A model generated the notes under the pieces. It had not been told where the DNA came from. It did not search any database and was given only the letters and a program-made list of their open reading frames with translations. This document shows, piece by piece, positions 19,316 to 28,440 of a DNA stretch of 34,163 nucleotides. The DNA is from Methylobacillus sp. (lineage in GTDB: Bacteria > Pseudomonadota > Gammaproteobacteria > Burkholderiales > Methylophilaceae). The translations under genes were made by a program, and so were the position numbers. The stretch is from contig JAITWS010000084.1 in NCBI GenBank assembly GCA_031285185.1, positions 1-34,163 on the forward strand. The letters are read 5' to 3'. Position 1 is the stretch's first letter; each line of letters starts with the position of its first letter.

Positions 19316-19585
19316 TTACTTACGCAGACCGAGACGCGCGATCAAAGAGCGATAGCGGTCAGCGTTTTTGCGCTTCAGATAATCGAGCTGCTTGCGACGT
19401 TGGCTAACCAGCGCCAGCAAACCGCGACGGGAATGATGATCCTTGGCATGGGTCTTGAAATGTTCGGTCAGCGTGGCGATACGGCTGGTCAGCAACGCGA
19501 CCTGCACTTCCGGGGAACCGGTATCGTTGGCACCCTGTTTATATTCAGTAATCAGCCGAGCCGTTTCGGCAGTCGTAATGGACAT
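19316..19585 (-). CDS. rpsO: 30S ribosomal protein S15
   Basis: [89 protein letters not shown]; 89 aa. Start refined inside the longer ORF. Confidence 0.98.
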   Translation of the reverse strand: MSITTAETARLITEYKQGANDTGSPEVQVALLTSRIATLTEHFKTHAKDHHSRRGLLALVSQRRKQLDYLKRKNADRYRSLIARLGLRK

Positions 19586-19613
19586 TCTGTTTCTCTCCTG
19601 TTTTGAGCCGCGC

Positions 19614-19643
19614 ATTCTAACCCAAAATTGCAAAGTTAAACAA
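19614..19643 (-). promoter_or_regulatory. candidate sigma-70 promoter for rpsO
   Basis: Minus strand TTGTTT-N18-TAGAAT ending about 28 bp upstream of the rpsO ATG; an AGGAG-like RBS follows. Confidence 0.55.
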
Positions 19644-19887
19644 GGGGTTTTTCCAACTCGCAAGCACTGCTGCGTCCGTCCCCGGGGGATTTTTTCAGCA
19701 CGCCCGACTGCTGAAACCGGGCGTGGGCGCATGTGCCGGGAAACCACACCAGCCAATCGGTGGCATCCGGCGCGGTTCTTTCGGGTTTCGCCTTGCGCGG
19801 AAAGAGAATAAAATCGCGATGCCTCAAGGTTTGATTCCCCTTTCGTGAAGGGGCGCGGGGCACGACACAACAACACAAAGGCGATCC

Positions 19888-20751
19888 ATGAAACCAACCC
19901 GATATTTTTTCATCTCCGGCCTGCCGCGCTCCGGCTCCACTTTGCTGGGCGCGCTTTTGCGGCAGAATCCGAACGTGACGGCGGGCATGTCCAGCCCGCT
20001 GTACAGCCTCGTGAGCGGCCTGTTGCCGCAACTTTCCAACGCCAGCGAGTTCAACATTTTCATAGACGACGCGGCGCGGACACGATTGTTGCGCGGCTTG
20101 TTCGAGAATTTCTACCAAGGCACAAATGCGGTGGTGATGGATACCAATCGGCACTGGACTTCCAAGATCAACCTGCTGCTCACGCTCTTCCCCGAAACCC
20201 GCTTTGTGTGCTGCGTGCGCCCCATCCCCGAAATCGTGCAGAGTTTCGAGCGCGTGTTCGCGGCGCGTCCGGCGGAGATTTCCAAAATGGTGCGCTTTGA
20301 CCCCGAAACCAATGTTTACAGCCGCACGGATGTGCTCATGTCCGGCGGCGGCGTGGTCGGCTTTCCGCTCAACGCGCTCAAGGAAGCCTTCTTCGGCCAG
20401 CACGGCGATCGGCTCATGCTGGTGAGCTACGCCAATCTCGCCGCGCGTCCGCGCGAAGTGATGGACGGCATTTATGATTTTCTCGGCCTCGAACGCCACG
20501 CGCACGATTTCGAGAAAATAAAGTTCGAGGTGGACGACTACGACCGCAGCATGGGCTTTCCCGGAATGCACAAAGTTCGCCCCAAAGTCCAGGCCGAACC
20601 CCGCGCCCTGACCCTGCCGCCCGACCTCGTCGCGCGCCTGTCCGGTCCGTGGTTCTGGGAAAATCCGCCGCCGGGAAGCAAAAGCCACACCGCGTTCGCG
20701 CGGAACGATCACAAACCTGCGCCTGCAAAGCCCCCCGCAAAGTTTAGTTGA
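19888..20751 (+). CDS. sulfotransferase family protein
   Basis: [24 protein letters not shown] is the 5'-PSB (PAPS-binding) motif; conserved layout of sulfotransferase_3-like proteins. Confidence 0.86.
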   Translation: MKPTRYFFISGLPRSGSTLLGALLRQNPNVTAGMSSPLYSLVSGLLPQLSNASEFNIFIDDAARTRLLRGLFENFYQGTNAVVMDTNRHWTSKINLLLTLFPETRFVCCVRPIPEIVQSFERVFAARPAEISKMVRFDPETNVYSRTDVLMSGGGVVGFPLNALKEAFFGQHGDRLMLVSYANLAARPREVMDGIYDFLGLERHAHDFEKIKFEVDDYDRSMGFPGMHKVRPKVQAEPRALTLPPDLVARLSGPWFWENPPPGSKSHTAFARNDHKPAPAKPPAKFS

Positions 20752-21835
20752 TGCGCTGATAACGTCCGCCCGGCAAGCTGGCGACGCGACCTTCCAGTTC
20801 CAGCATGAGCAGTTTTCCCGAGAGCGTTTCGGCGGTTTCGCCGCTGCGTTCAATCAGCGCGTCGAGCGTGACGGGGTCGTAGCCCATGTGCGCGAGCAGC
20901 GGGTCGTCCGCTTGCGCCGGTTTTTCGGGTGATGCGGCGCGATCCGGCGGCGCGCCCAGTTCTTCCAGAATATCGTGGATGCTGTCCACGAGTTTGGCGC
21001 CTTGTTTGATGAGTTGGTGGCAGCCTTTGGCGACGGGGGAGTGGATGGAGCCGGGGATGGCGAATACGTCGCGACCTTGTTCGGCAGCAAGACGGGCGGT
21101 GATGAGCGAGCCGCTTTGCAGATTGGCTTCGACCACAAGGCAGCCGAGCGCGAGGCCGCTGATGATGCGGTTGCGGCGCGGAAAATTTTGCGCCAAGGCC
21201 GGGGTTCCGAGCGAAAATTCGGAAATAATCAGGCCTTTTTCGGCGATTTCATGCGCGAGCGCTTTGTGTTTCGCGGGGTAGATGATGTCGAGTCCGGTTC
21301 CGATGACGGCGATGGTGCTGCCGTTGCCGGAGAGCGCGCCTTTGTGCGCCGCGCCGTCTATGCCGAGCGCCATGCCGCTGATGACGCAATAGCCGTGTTC
21401 GCTCAATGCGCGGGCAAATTCTTCCGTGGTTTTTTCGCCTTGCGGCGTGGCGTTGCGGCTGCCGACCACAGCGAGGGCGGGACGGTTGAGCAACTCGATA
21501 TTGCCTTTGCAATAGAGCAGCGGCGGCGGATCGGTGATTTCCAGCAGGCGACGCGGATAGGCGGAATCGGCGAGCGTGACGAGATGATTGCCGGGTTTTG
21601 CGAGCCACGCGAGCGAATTGGCGAGCGCGGCGTGGTCGAGTCCGGCGCTGATTTGACGCGCGATTTCATCGGAGACAACGTGGCGCAATTCGCCGAACGG
21701 TGTTGCGTAGATGGATGCGGGCGTGCCGAAGGCACTCAATAATTCGCGGTAAGCTTTGGGGCCGAGTCCGTCCAGCAAACTCAGCCCCATCCATAATGCC
21801 GCCTCTGCGTGCGGCGCGTTGTCGGCGTTACCCAA
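20744..21835 (-). CDS. dprA: DNA-processing protein DprA
   Basis: ALAVVGSRNATPQGEKTTEEFARAL, GMALGIDGAAHKGAL and FPRRNRIISGLALGCLVVEANLQSGSLITARLAAEQGRDVFAIPGS. Confidence 0.97.
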   Translation of the reverse strand: MGNADNAPHAEAALWMGLSLLDGLGPKAYRELLSAFGTPASIYATPFGELRHVVSDEIARQISAGLDHAALANSLAWLAKPGNHLVTLADSAYPRRLLEITDPPPLLYCKGNIELLNRPALAVVGSRNATPQGEKTTEEFARALSEHGYCVISGMALGIDGAAHKGALSGNGSTIAVIGTGLDIIYPAKHKALAHEIAEKGLIISEFSLGTPALAQNFPRRNRIISGLALGCLVVEANLQSGSLITARLAAEQGRDVFAIPGSIHSPVAKGCHQLIKQGAKLVDSIHDILEELGAPPDRAASPEKPAQADDPLLAHMGYDPVTLDALIERSGETAETLSGKLLMLELEGRVASLPGGRYQRIN

Positions 21836-21837
21836 CG

Positions 21838-22989
21838 TCAGGGCGTGACGACGAGATCCATCACGCTGATGTTGCGTTCGGACTGCATGATGACACCATA
21901 CGAAACATGGTCGAAGGTGCGGAAAATCATCAGCAGACCGGTGCGTTCGTTCGGCAGTTTGATGCCCTTGGGATCAACTTTAGGCTCATACGTGCCGTCT
22001 TTGCGGCGCGTGCCGATTTCGGTCTGGAGACGACCTTCCTCGTCGCGCAACAGCGTGCCGTCCGGGTTGCGCTTGAAGTTGATGTAGCCTTCGCGCTCGG
22101 CGCTGTCGTTGGTGGCGACTTTTTCCGGCGGCAGGGTTTTGCCTTCCGAATAAACCGCCAGCACATGCCCTTGCTCCAGCCCATCGTCGGAACCGCGGTT
22201 GATCGCGACGATGCTGTAGCGTCCCACGTTTTCCGGCCCCGCGTAGGTGGAAATGATGCGACCATCAATATCCTTGTCCGGCGCGTGCGGCACAAAAGCG
22301 TTGAGCGGCGTTTCGTCGGCCTTGATGAGGCGGTCGCCCGCGGCGATGTCCTGCTTGACGCGACTGACCACCACGGTGGCGGGTTCGCCGTATTTTTTGA
22401 CCTTGACATCGCCCACATAGACGGTTTCCACGCCCAGCGATTCTTTGGTGTCGGGATCAATCAGCTCCTTGCCGGGACGGAATACCTGCCAGTTGCGACC
22501 GTCGCCGTCCTGAATGCTGGAGATGTAGATATTCATGTTGGTCGCCATGAGCAGACGACCGTCTTCCGCCGCGATGACTTTGGGCGCGTCGTCGAGCGCG
22601 TTTTTGTCTATCAGCAGAGGTTGGCTCAGGAACGGACCGATCACGCTGGGCGCGATGGTTTTGATGGCTTCTTTTTGCAGGTCTTCGACGCGCATACCCG
22701 GTTCCAGCTTGAGTGTGCCGCGCGAGAGGCTGAAGTTGCCGTTGAGATCGAGCGAAATTACGTCACCCGGATAGATCAGATGCGGGTTGCGGATAGTCGC
22801 GCGGTTCATCTTCCACGCCTCCGGCCAGCGCCAAGGGTCTTTCAGGAAACGGGAGGAAATTCCCCACAGCGTGTCCCCCTTCTTGACCACATATGTGTCC
22901 GGATGATCTTCCTTGAGTTCAATGACATCAGCCCATGCAGCCGAGGCAAAGCACCAAAGCAAGAGCGGCGTTATAATATATTTTTTCAT
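21838..22989 (-). CDS. secreted LysM peptidoglycan-binding domain protein
   Basis: Signal peptide and DTYVVKKGDTLWGISSRFLKDPWRWPEAWKMN LysM motif; located beside dprA and divergent from def. Confidence 0.9.
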   Translation of the reverse strand: MKKYIITPLLLWCFASAAWADVIELKEDHPDTYVVKKGDTLWGISSRFLKDPWRWPEAWKMNRATIRNPHLIYPGDVISLDLNGNFSLSRGTLKLEPGMRVEDLQKEAIKTIAPSVIGPFLSQPLLIDKNALDDAPKVIAAEDGRLLMATNMNIYISSIQDGDGRNWQVFRPGKELIDPDTKESLGVETVYVGDVKVKKYGEPATVVVSRVKQDIAAGDRLIKADETPLNAFVPHAPDKDIDGRIISTYAGPENVGRYSIVAINRGSDDGLEQGHVLAVYSEGKTLPPEKVATNDSAEREGYINFKRNPDGTLLRDEEGRLQTEIGTRRKDGTYEPKVDPKGIKLPNERTGLLMIFRTFDHVSYGVIMQSERNISVMDLVVTP

Positions 22990-23030
22990 GTTGACCCCAC
23001 CTTAAATATTAAGAGCAAGAATGTAATTCT

Positions 23031-23059
23031 TTGAAGTTGGTTTAAATTCTGCATGTAAT
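23031..23059 (+). promoter_or_regulatory. candidate sigma-70 promoter for def-fmt-rsmB
   Basis: TTGAAG-N17-TGTAAT in an unusually A/T-rich divergent intergenic region. Confidence 0.45.
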
Positions 23060-23080
23060 TCATTAAACAATCAAGCTTTT

Positions 23081-23584
23081 ATGGCCATCTTAAATATACT
23101 TCGTTATCCCGACCCGCGTTTGCACACGGTCGCCCAGCCCGTAAACGCCGTGGATACGCGCATCCGCCGCCTTGTGGATGACATGGCGGAAACCATGTAC
23201 GCCGCGCCCGGCATCGGCCTCGCGGCCACGCAAGTCAACGTTCACGAGCGGATTATTGTACTCGACACCAGCGACGATAAAACCGGATTGCGCGTCTTTA
23301 TCAACCCGCGCATCACCGCTCGCTCCGGCGAACAGGAGCGCGAAGAAGGCTGTTTATCCGTGCCCGGCATTTACGAAACCGTGCGCCGCGCCGAAAAAAT
23401 CACGGTGGAGGCGCTGGATCGCGACGGCCAACCGTTCACGACCGAGGCCGAAGGCTTGCTCGCGGTGTGCATACAGCATGAGATGGATCATCTGGAAGGC
23501 AAGGTGTTCGTGGAATATCTGTCGCAGTTGAAGCAGGGACGGATTAAAAATAAATTGAAGAAGCGTCTGCGCGAGACAATGTGA
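23081..23584 (+). CDS. def: peptide deformylase
   Basis: [19 protein letters not shown] and [17 protein letters not shown] motifs. Confidence 0.98.
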   Translation: MAILNILRYPDPRLHTVAQPVNAVDTRIRRLVDDMAETMYAAPGIGLAATQVNVHERIIVLDTSDDKTGLRVFINPRITARSGEQEREEGCLSVPGIYETVRRAEKITVEALDRDGQPFTTEAEGLLAVCIQHEMDHLEGKVFVEYLSQLKQGRIKNKLKKRLRETM

Positions 23585-23586
23585 CG

Positions 23587-24507
23587 ATGAAAATAATTTT
23601 CGCCGGCACGCCCGATTTCGCCGTTCCCACGCTGGATGCGCTGATCGCGGCGGGGCATGAAATCGCGCTCGTGCTCACCCAGCCTGATCGTCCGGCGGGA
23701 CGCGGCATGAAGCTCAAGGCCAGCCCGGTCAAGGAACTGGCATTGCAACATCGTCTTTCGGTATGGCAACCCGAAACACTCAAAACGCCGCAAAGCCGCG
23801 AACCGCTCGCGGGGCTGGATGCGGACGTGATGGTGGTCGCGGCTTATGGTTTGATTTTGCCGCAAGCCGTGCTGGAACTTCCCAAACGCGGCTGCTACAA
23901 CGTCCACGCTTCGCTGCTTCCGCGCTGGCGCGGCGCGGCACCCATACAGCGCGCGCTGCTTGCGGGCGACGCGGAAACCGGCGTGACCATCATGCAAGTG
24001 GTGCTCGCGCTGGATGCGGGCGCGATGCTCAAAAAGGGCGCGGTGGCGATCATCGAAAACGCCACCGCGCAAAGCCTGCACGACGCGCTGGCCGCGTTGG
24101 GCGGCACATTGATGGTGGAAACGCTGGCGGAACTGGATCATCTCCGCCCCGAAGAGCAAGACGAAGCGCAAGTCACTTACGCCGAAAAATTACGCAAGGA
24201 CGAAGCGCCGCTCAACTGGAACCGCTCCGCCGTCGAACTGAGCCGTCAGGTACGCGCGTTCAATCCCTTTCCCGTCGCGCAAACCACGTTTCGCGGCGAA
24301 ATCTGGCGCATCTGGATGGCAAATGCGGTCGCGGATGGCGATGGTCATCCGGGTGAAATCCTCGATGTCACCGACGGCATTTTGATCGCCTGCGGCGAGG
24401 GCGCGTTGCGCGTCACCGAATTGCAAAAACCGGGCGGCAAACGTTTGTCCGCGCGCGATTTTCTCGCGGGCGTTTCGCTCAAACGCGGCGACCATTTGGG
24501 CGCGTGA
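23587..24507 (+). CDS. fmt: methionyl-tRNA formyltransferase
   Basis: IIFAGTPDFAVPTLDALIAAGH, NVHASLLPRWRGAAPIQRALLAGDAETGVTIMQ motifs. An upstream GTG at 23581 is an alternative start. Confidence 0.98.
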   Translation: MKIIFAGTPDFAVPTLDALIAAGHEIALVLTQPDRPAGRGMKLKASPVKELALQHRLSVWQPETLKTPQSREPLAGLDADVMVVAAYGLILPQAVLELPKRGCYNVHASLLPRWRGAAPIQRALLAGDAETGVTIMQVVLALDAGAMLKKGAVAIIENATAQSLHDALAALGGTLMVETLAELDHLRPEEQDEAQVTYAEKLRKDEAPLNWNRSAVELSRQVRAFNPFPVAQTTFRGEIWRIWMANAVADGDGHPGEILDVTDGILIACGEGALRVTELQKPGGKRLSARDFLAGVSLKRGDHLGA

Positions 24508-25775
24508 TCTTGGATAAAAGCCAGCAACTCGCCGCGCACGTCATCGGTCAGGTTCTCGGCGGGCGCAATCTCGCGCAGACGCTGGAACAGCTCGGTCGGC
24601 AACATCCGCAACCCACGCCGCAACAACGCGCGGCGACGCAGGACATCAGCTACGGCGTGTTGCGTTATTACGCCCGACTCGATGCGCTTCTCAACCGGCT
24701 CATCAGCAATCGTCTCGATGACGAGGCGGTGCGCTGTTTGCTGCTCGCGGCGCTCTATCAACTGGAATACGGCAAGGCTTCCGCGTATGCCGTGGTGGAT
24801 CATGCGGTCAAGGCGGCGGCCTCCATGAAAAAGCCGTGGGCGAAAGGTTTGGTGAATGCCGTGCTGCGTAATTTTTTGCGGCGGCGCGCAACGCTGCTGA
24901 CCGAAATCGAGCACGACGAACAGGCGCGTTATTCTTATCCGCGCTGGTGGATCAACAAACTCAAACAGCAATATCCGCAGCAATGGGAAAGCCTGCTGCA
25001 AGCGGGCAACGCGCGACCGCCGCTCACGTTGCGCGTCAATCGCCGTCGCATGAGCGCGGACGATTATCTGCTCAAGCTTGAACACGCAGGGCTGGACGTG
25101 CGGCGTTTGGGACAGGACGCGATCATGCTGGCGCAACCCGTGCCGGTGGAAAAATTGCCGGGCTTCGCGGCGGGCGAAGTTTCGGTGCAGGATTTCGGCG
25201 CGCAATTCGCCGCGCATTTGCTGGACGTGCGGGACGGAATGCGCGTGCTCGACGCGTGCTGCGCGCCCGGCGGAAAAACCGGGCATGTGCTGGAACTCGC
25301 CGATGTCGCGATGACCGCGCTCGACAGCGAAGAAGCGCGGCTCGCCCGCACGCGCGACAATCTGCAACGGCTCGGTCTTTCCGCGCAACTGGTGACGGGC
25401 GACGCGGGCGATCCCGCCGCATGGTGGGACGGTCAGCCGTTTGATCGCATACTCGCCGATGTGCCGTGTAGCGCTTCGGGCATCGTGCGGCGGCATGTGG
25501 ACATCAAATGGTTGCGGCGCGAAGCCGACATTGCGAACTTCGCCGCGCAGCAATCGCGCATACTACGCAGCTTGTGGCGTACCCTCGCAAACGGTGGTAA
25601 ATTGCTTTACGTGACGTGCTCAATTTTTATCGAAGAAAATCAACAACAAATCGCCGCGTTCCTGACCGAACAGGCGGACGCGCGACAACTTGCGCCCAAC
25701 GAACCGGGGACTGGCCAACTGCTACCGTGTGCGGATCATGATGGATTTTTTTACGCGCTGCTGCAAAAAATTTAG
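24504..25775 (+). CDS. rsmB: 16S rRNA (cytosine-967-C5)-methyltransferase RsmB
   Basis: N-terminal NusB-like domain; VLDACCAPGGKTGHVLELA and ILADVPCSASGIVRRHVDIKWLRR motifs. Confidence 0.95.
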   Translation: MILDKSQQLAAHVIGQVLGGRNLAQTLEQLGRQHPQPTPQQRAATQDISYGVLRYYARLDALLNRLISNRLDDEAVRCLLLAALYQLEYGKASAYAVVDHAVKAAASMKKPWAKGLVNAVLRNFLRRRATLLTEIEHDEQARYSYPRWWINKLKQQYPQQWESLLQAGNARPPLTLRVNRRRMSADDYLLKLEHAGLDVRRLGQDAIMLAQPVPVEKLPGFAAGEVSVQDFGAQFAAHLLDVRDGMRVLDACCAPGGKTGHVLELADVAMTALDSEEARLARTRDNLQRLGLSAQLVTGDAGDPAAWWDGQPFDRILADVPCSASGIVRRHVDIKWLRREADIANFAAQQSRILRSLWRTLANGGKLLYVTCSIFIEENQQQIAAFLTEQADARQLAPNEPGTGQLLPCADHDGFFYALLQKI

Positions 25776-26322
25776 TCTCGCGCTTCTGGCGATGTCCCTG
25801 GGTTTCGCGCCGCACGCGCGGGCGGAAGGCATCGAGATCAGAAACGCCGATCTGGTTCCGGTCGAAAACGGCTACCAGCTCCATGCCGATTTCGGCATTG
25901 ATTTTCCCAACGAGGTGGAGGACGCGCTCAACAAGGGCGTGCCGCTGAGTTTTCTCGTCGAGTTCCAGCTCGTGCGACCGCGTGAATACTGGTTCGACAG
26001 GGAGATCACGACCAAAACGCAACGCATCCAGTTGCGCTACCACGCGCTGTCGCGCCAATATCTGATGAACGAAGGAGCGCACCAGAAATCCTTCGCGTCG
26101 CTGGAAGAGGCGATGGAAGAATTATCGCGCCTGCGCGGCTGGGAGGTGTTCACCAAATCCGACATCGAAAGCGGCGAAAATTATGTCGCCAGCCTGCGTT
26201 TCCGCCTTGATCTTTCCCGCTTGCCGAAAGCCTTGCAGGTCGAGGCGCTGAGTTCGGAAAAGTGGACGCTGGTTTCCGAGCGTTACCGCTGGACGCCGGG
26301 TTTGCAGCATGACGGCAAATAA
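25738..26322 (+). CDS. DUF4390 domain-containing secreted protein
   Basis: Signal peptide followed by EGIEIRNADLVPVENGYQLHADFGIDFPNEVEDALNKGVPLSFLVEFQL; sits between rsmB and the NtrY-like kinase. Overlaps the rsmB 3' end. Confidence 0.85.
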   Translation: MMDFFTRCCKKFSLALLAMSLGFAPHARAEGIEIRNADLVPVENGYQLHADFGIDFPNEVEDALNKGVPLSFLVEFQLVRPREYWFDREITTKTQRIQLRYHALSRQYLMNEGAHQKSFASLEEAMEELSRLRGWEVFTKSDIESGENYVASLRFRLDLSRLPKALQVEALSSEKWTLVSERYRWTPGLQHDGK

Positions 26323-26328
26323 CTCCCG

Positions 26329-28440
26329 ATGAAATACGTTGTTTTCGTTTCGGTCGCGCTCGGCGCGATTCTGCTTTACATGCTGTCACACGCGAGCGCG
26401 AACACCGCCGTGTCCGGGCAAAATTACACGGTGTTGCTCGCGCTCAATCTCGCGCTCGCGGTGTTTTTCATTTTTCTGCTCGCGCAGCAACTGTGGAAAC
26501 TCTACCGGCAAATCCGCGCGCAGGTGATCGGCAGCCGCCTCGCGGTGCGTTTGCTCGGCATGTTCGCGCTCATGGCGCTCATTCCCGGCGTGATTGTTTA
26601 CGCGGTCTCGGTCAATTTTCTTACGAGTTCCATCGAATCATGGTTCAACGTGCGGGTGGAAGCCGCGCTCAACGGCGGCTTGCGGCTCGGTCAGAACGCG
26701 CTGGATACCCTGCTCGCGGATCTGGAGGAAAAAGGCGAGCGCATGGCGCTGTCGCTCGCGTTCCAGCCGAGTTCCTCCCATTTGTCGCTGCTGAATGATT
26801 TGCGCGAGCGCAACGGCGTGCGCGATGCCGCGTTGCTCACGCCGCAGGGACGCATCGTGGCGTATTCGAGCGGCGACGCGACCAGTTTTTTGCCGGATGT
26901 CCCGACGATTTCGCAACTGGGTGAAGCGCGTCAGCGTATGCATGGCCGCATCGAACCCATCCCCGGCAAGGGGCTGTATTTGCGCGTGCTGGTTCCGGTC
27001 AATTCCACCGAAATCCACGAGGACACCCGCATTTTGCAATTGCTGCAGCCGGTTCCGCCCGAGCTTTCCAAAACAGCGGAGGAAGTGCAATCGGTGTATC
27101 AAAATTATCAGGAACTTTCCGTCACGCGCACCGCGCTCAAGGAAGTGTTCGCGCTCACGCTCACGCTGGTGCTCATGCTTGCGATGCTTTCCGCGCTCGC
27201 CTTCGCATTCGTGTTGAGTCGCCGTTTGTCCGCGCCGCTGGGCGTGCTGGCGGAAGGCACGCGCGCGATTGCGAGCGGCGATTTCGGCAAGGTGTTGCCG
27301 GTGCACGGCACGGATGAATTGGGCGTGCTGGTGCAGTCGTTCAACAGCATGACGCGCCAGCTTTCCGATGCGCGGCAGGCGGCGGAGCGCAATCGCGCGC
27401 GGGTGGAGGCGGCGCGCGGACATCTCGCGACCATTCTGTCGCACCTTTCTTCCGGCGTGATCGCATTCGACGAAAATTTCCGCGTGCGTACCTTCAACCC
27501 GTCCGCCTCGCAGATTCTGGGCGCCGATCTTGATCTGATGGTGGAGCAGCCGCTGGAACGTCTCGCGCACAGCGCGGCGCTCGCGACATTGATACAGACC
27601 ATACTGGCGAAATTCGCCAACGGCGGCGAATGGCAACAGCAAATCGAATTTGAAGGCGCGCGCGGCGAGCAGGTGTTGCTGGTGCGCGGAACCCGTTTGC
27701 CGACGGGTTCGGAAGGCGGTTATGTGGTGGTGTTTGACGATGTGACCATGCTGCTGCAAGCGCAACGCGATGCGGCCTGGGGCGAGGTCGCGCGGCGGCT
27801 CGCGCACGAGATCAAAAACCCGCTCACGCCCATCATGCTTTCGGCGGAACGGCTGGAGCACAAACTCAGCGACAAACTCGAAGGCGGCGATGCCGAAGTG
27901 CTCAAACGCGCGACGCAAACCATCGTCGGCCAAGTGTCGGCGATGAAAAACATGGTGGATGAATTCAGCGAATACGCGCGTTCGCCCGCGCTCAATCTCA
28001 CCGCGCTCGACATCAACGCGCTCGTGCGCGACGTGCTGGCGCTGTATGAAGCGCACGGTTCGCGCATCCGGCTGGAGACCGAGGAAAACCTGCCGCTGGT
28101 GCACGGCGACGCCACCATGCTGCGGCAAGTGCTGCACAATCTGCTGAAAAATGCGCAAGAAGCGCTGGAAGGCAAACCGGATTCCCTGATTCGTGTAAAA
28201 ATAGCATCTGAGAACGGCATGGTCAGACTGGAAATATCCGACAACGGCCCCGGCTTTCCGCCGGAACTTATGACGCGCGCCTTCGAGCCTTACATGACCA
28301 CCAAACGGCATGGTACGGGGCTGGGGCTTGCCATTGTGAAGAAAATCGTGGAAGAACACAAAGGTATTATCAAGATCGAAAACCAAGCGCAGGGCGGCGC
28401 CATCGTGGCGATGCTTTTGCCGGTGAAGGAGGCTGCATGA
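26329..28440 (+). CDS. NtrY-like membrane sensor histidine kinase (HAMP-PAS-HisKA-HATPase)
   Basis: N-terminal TM segments; HAMP-like LAEGTRAIASGDFGKVLPV; H-box RRLAHEIKNPLTPIMLSAERL; ATP-binding DNGPGFP and GTGLGLAIVKKIVEEHKG. Confidence 0.93.
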   Translation: MKYVVFVSVALGAILLYMLSHASANTAVSGQNYTVLLALNLALAVFFIFLLAQQLWKLYRQIRAQVIGSRLAVRLLGMFALMALIPGVIVYAVSVNFLTSSIESWFNVRVEAALNGGLRLGQNALDTLLADLEEKGERMALSLAFQPSSSHLSLLNDLRERNGVRDAALLTPQGRIVAYSSGDATSFLPDVPTISQLGEARQRMHGRIEPIPGKGLYLRVLVPVNSTEIHEDTRILQLLQPVPPELSKTAEEVQSVYQNYQELSVTRTALKEVFALTLTLVLMLAMLSALAFAFVLSRRLSAPLGVLAEGTRAIASGDFGKVLPVHGTDELGVLVQSFNSMTRQLSDARQAAERNRARVEAARGHLATILSHLSSGVIAFDENFRVRTFNPSASQILGADLDLMVEQPLERLAHSAALATLIQTILAKFANGGEWQQQIEFEGARGEQVLLVRGTRLPTGSEGGYVVVFDDVTMLLQAQRDAAWGEVARRLAHEIKNPLTPIMLSAERLEHKLSDKLEGGDAEVLKRATQTIVGQVSAMKNMVDEFSEYARSPALNLTALDINALVRDVLALYEAHGSRIRLETEENLPLVHGDATMLRQVLHNLLKNAQEALEGKPDSLIRVKIASENGMVRLEISDNGPGFPPELMTRAFEPYMTTKRHGTGLGLAIVKKIVEEHKGIIKIENQAQGGAIVAMLLPVKEAA

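Noticed and set aside
19837-19854. CCCCTT-tcgtg-AAGGGG hairpin upstream of the sulfotransferase
   Set aside because: A short stem of this size is expected by chance; no supporting context.
26638-28386. 582-aa minus-strand ORF opposite the NtrY-like kinase
   Set aside because: Shadow ORF antisense to a well-supported histidine kinase gene.
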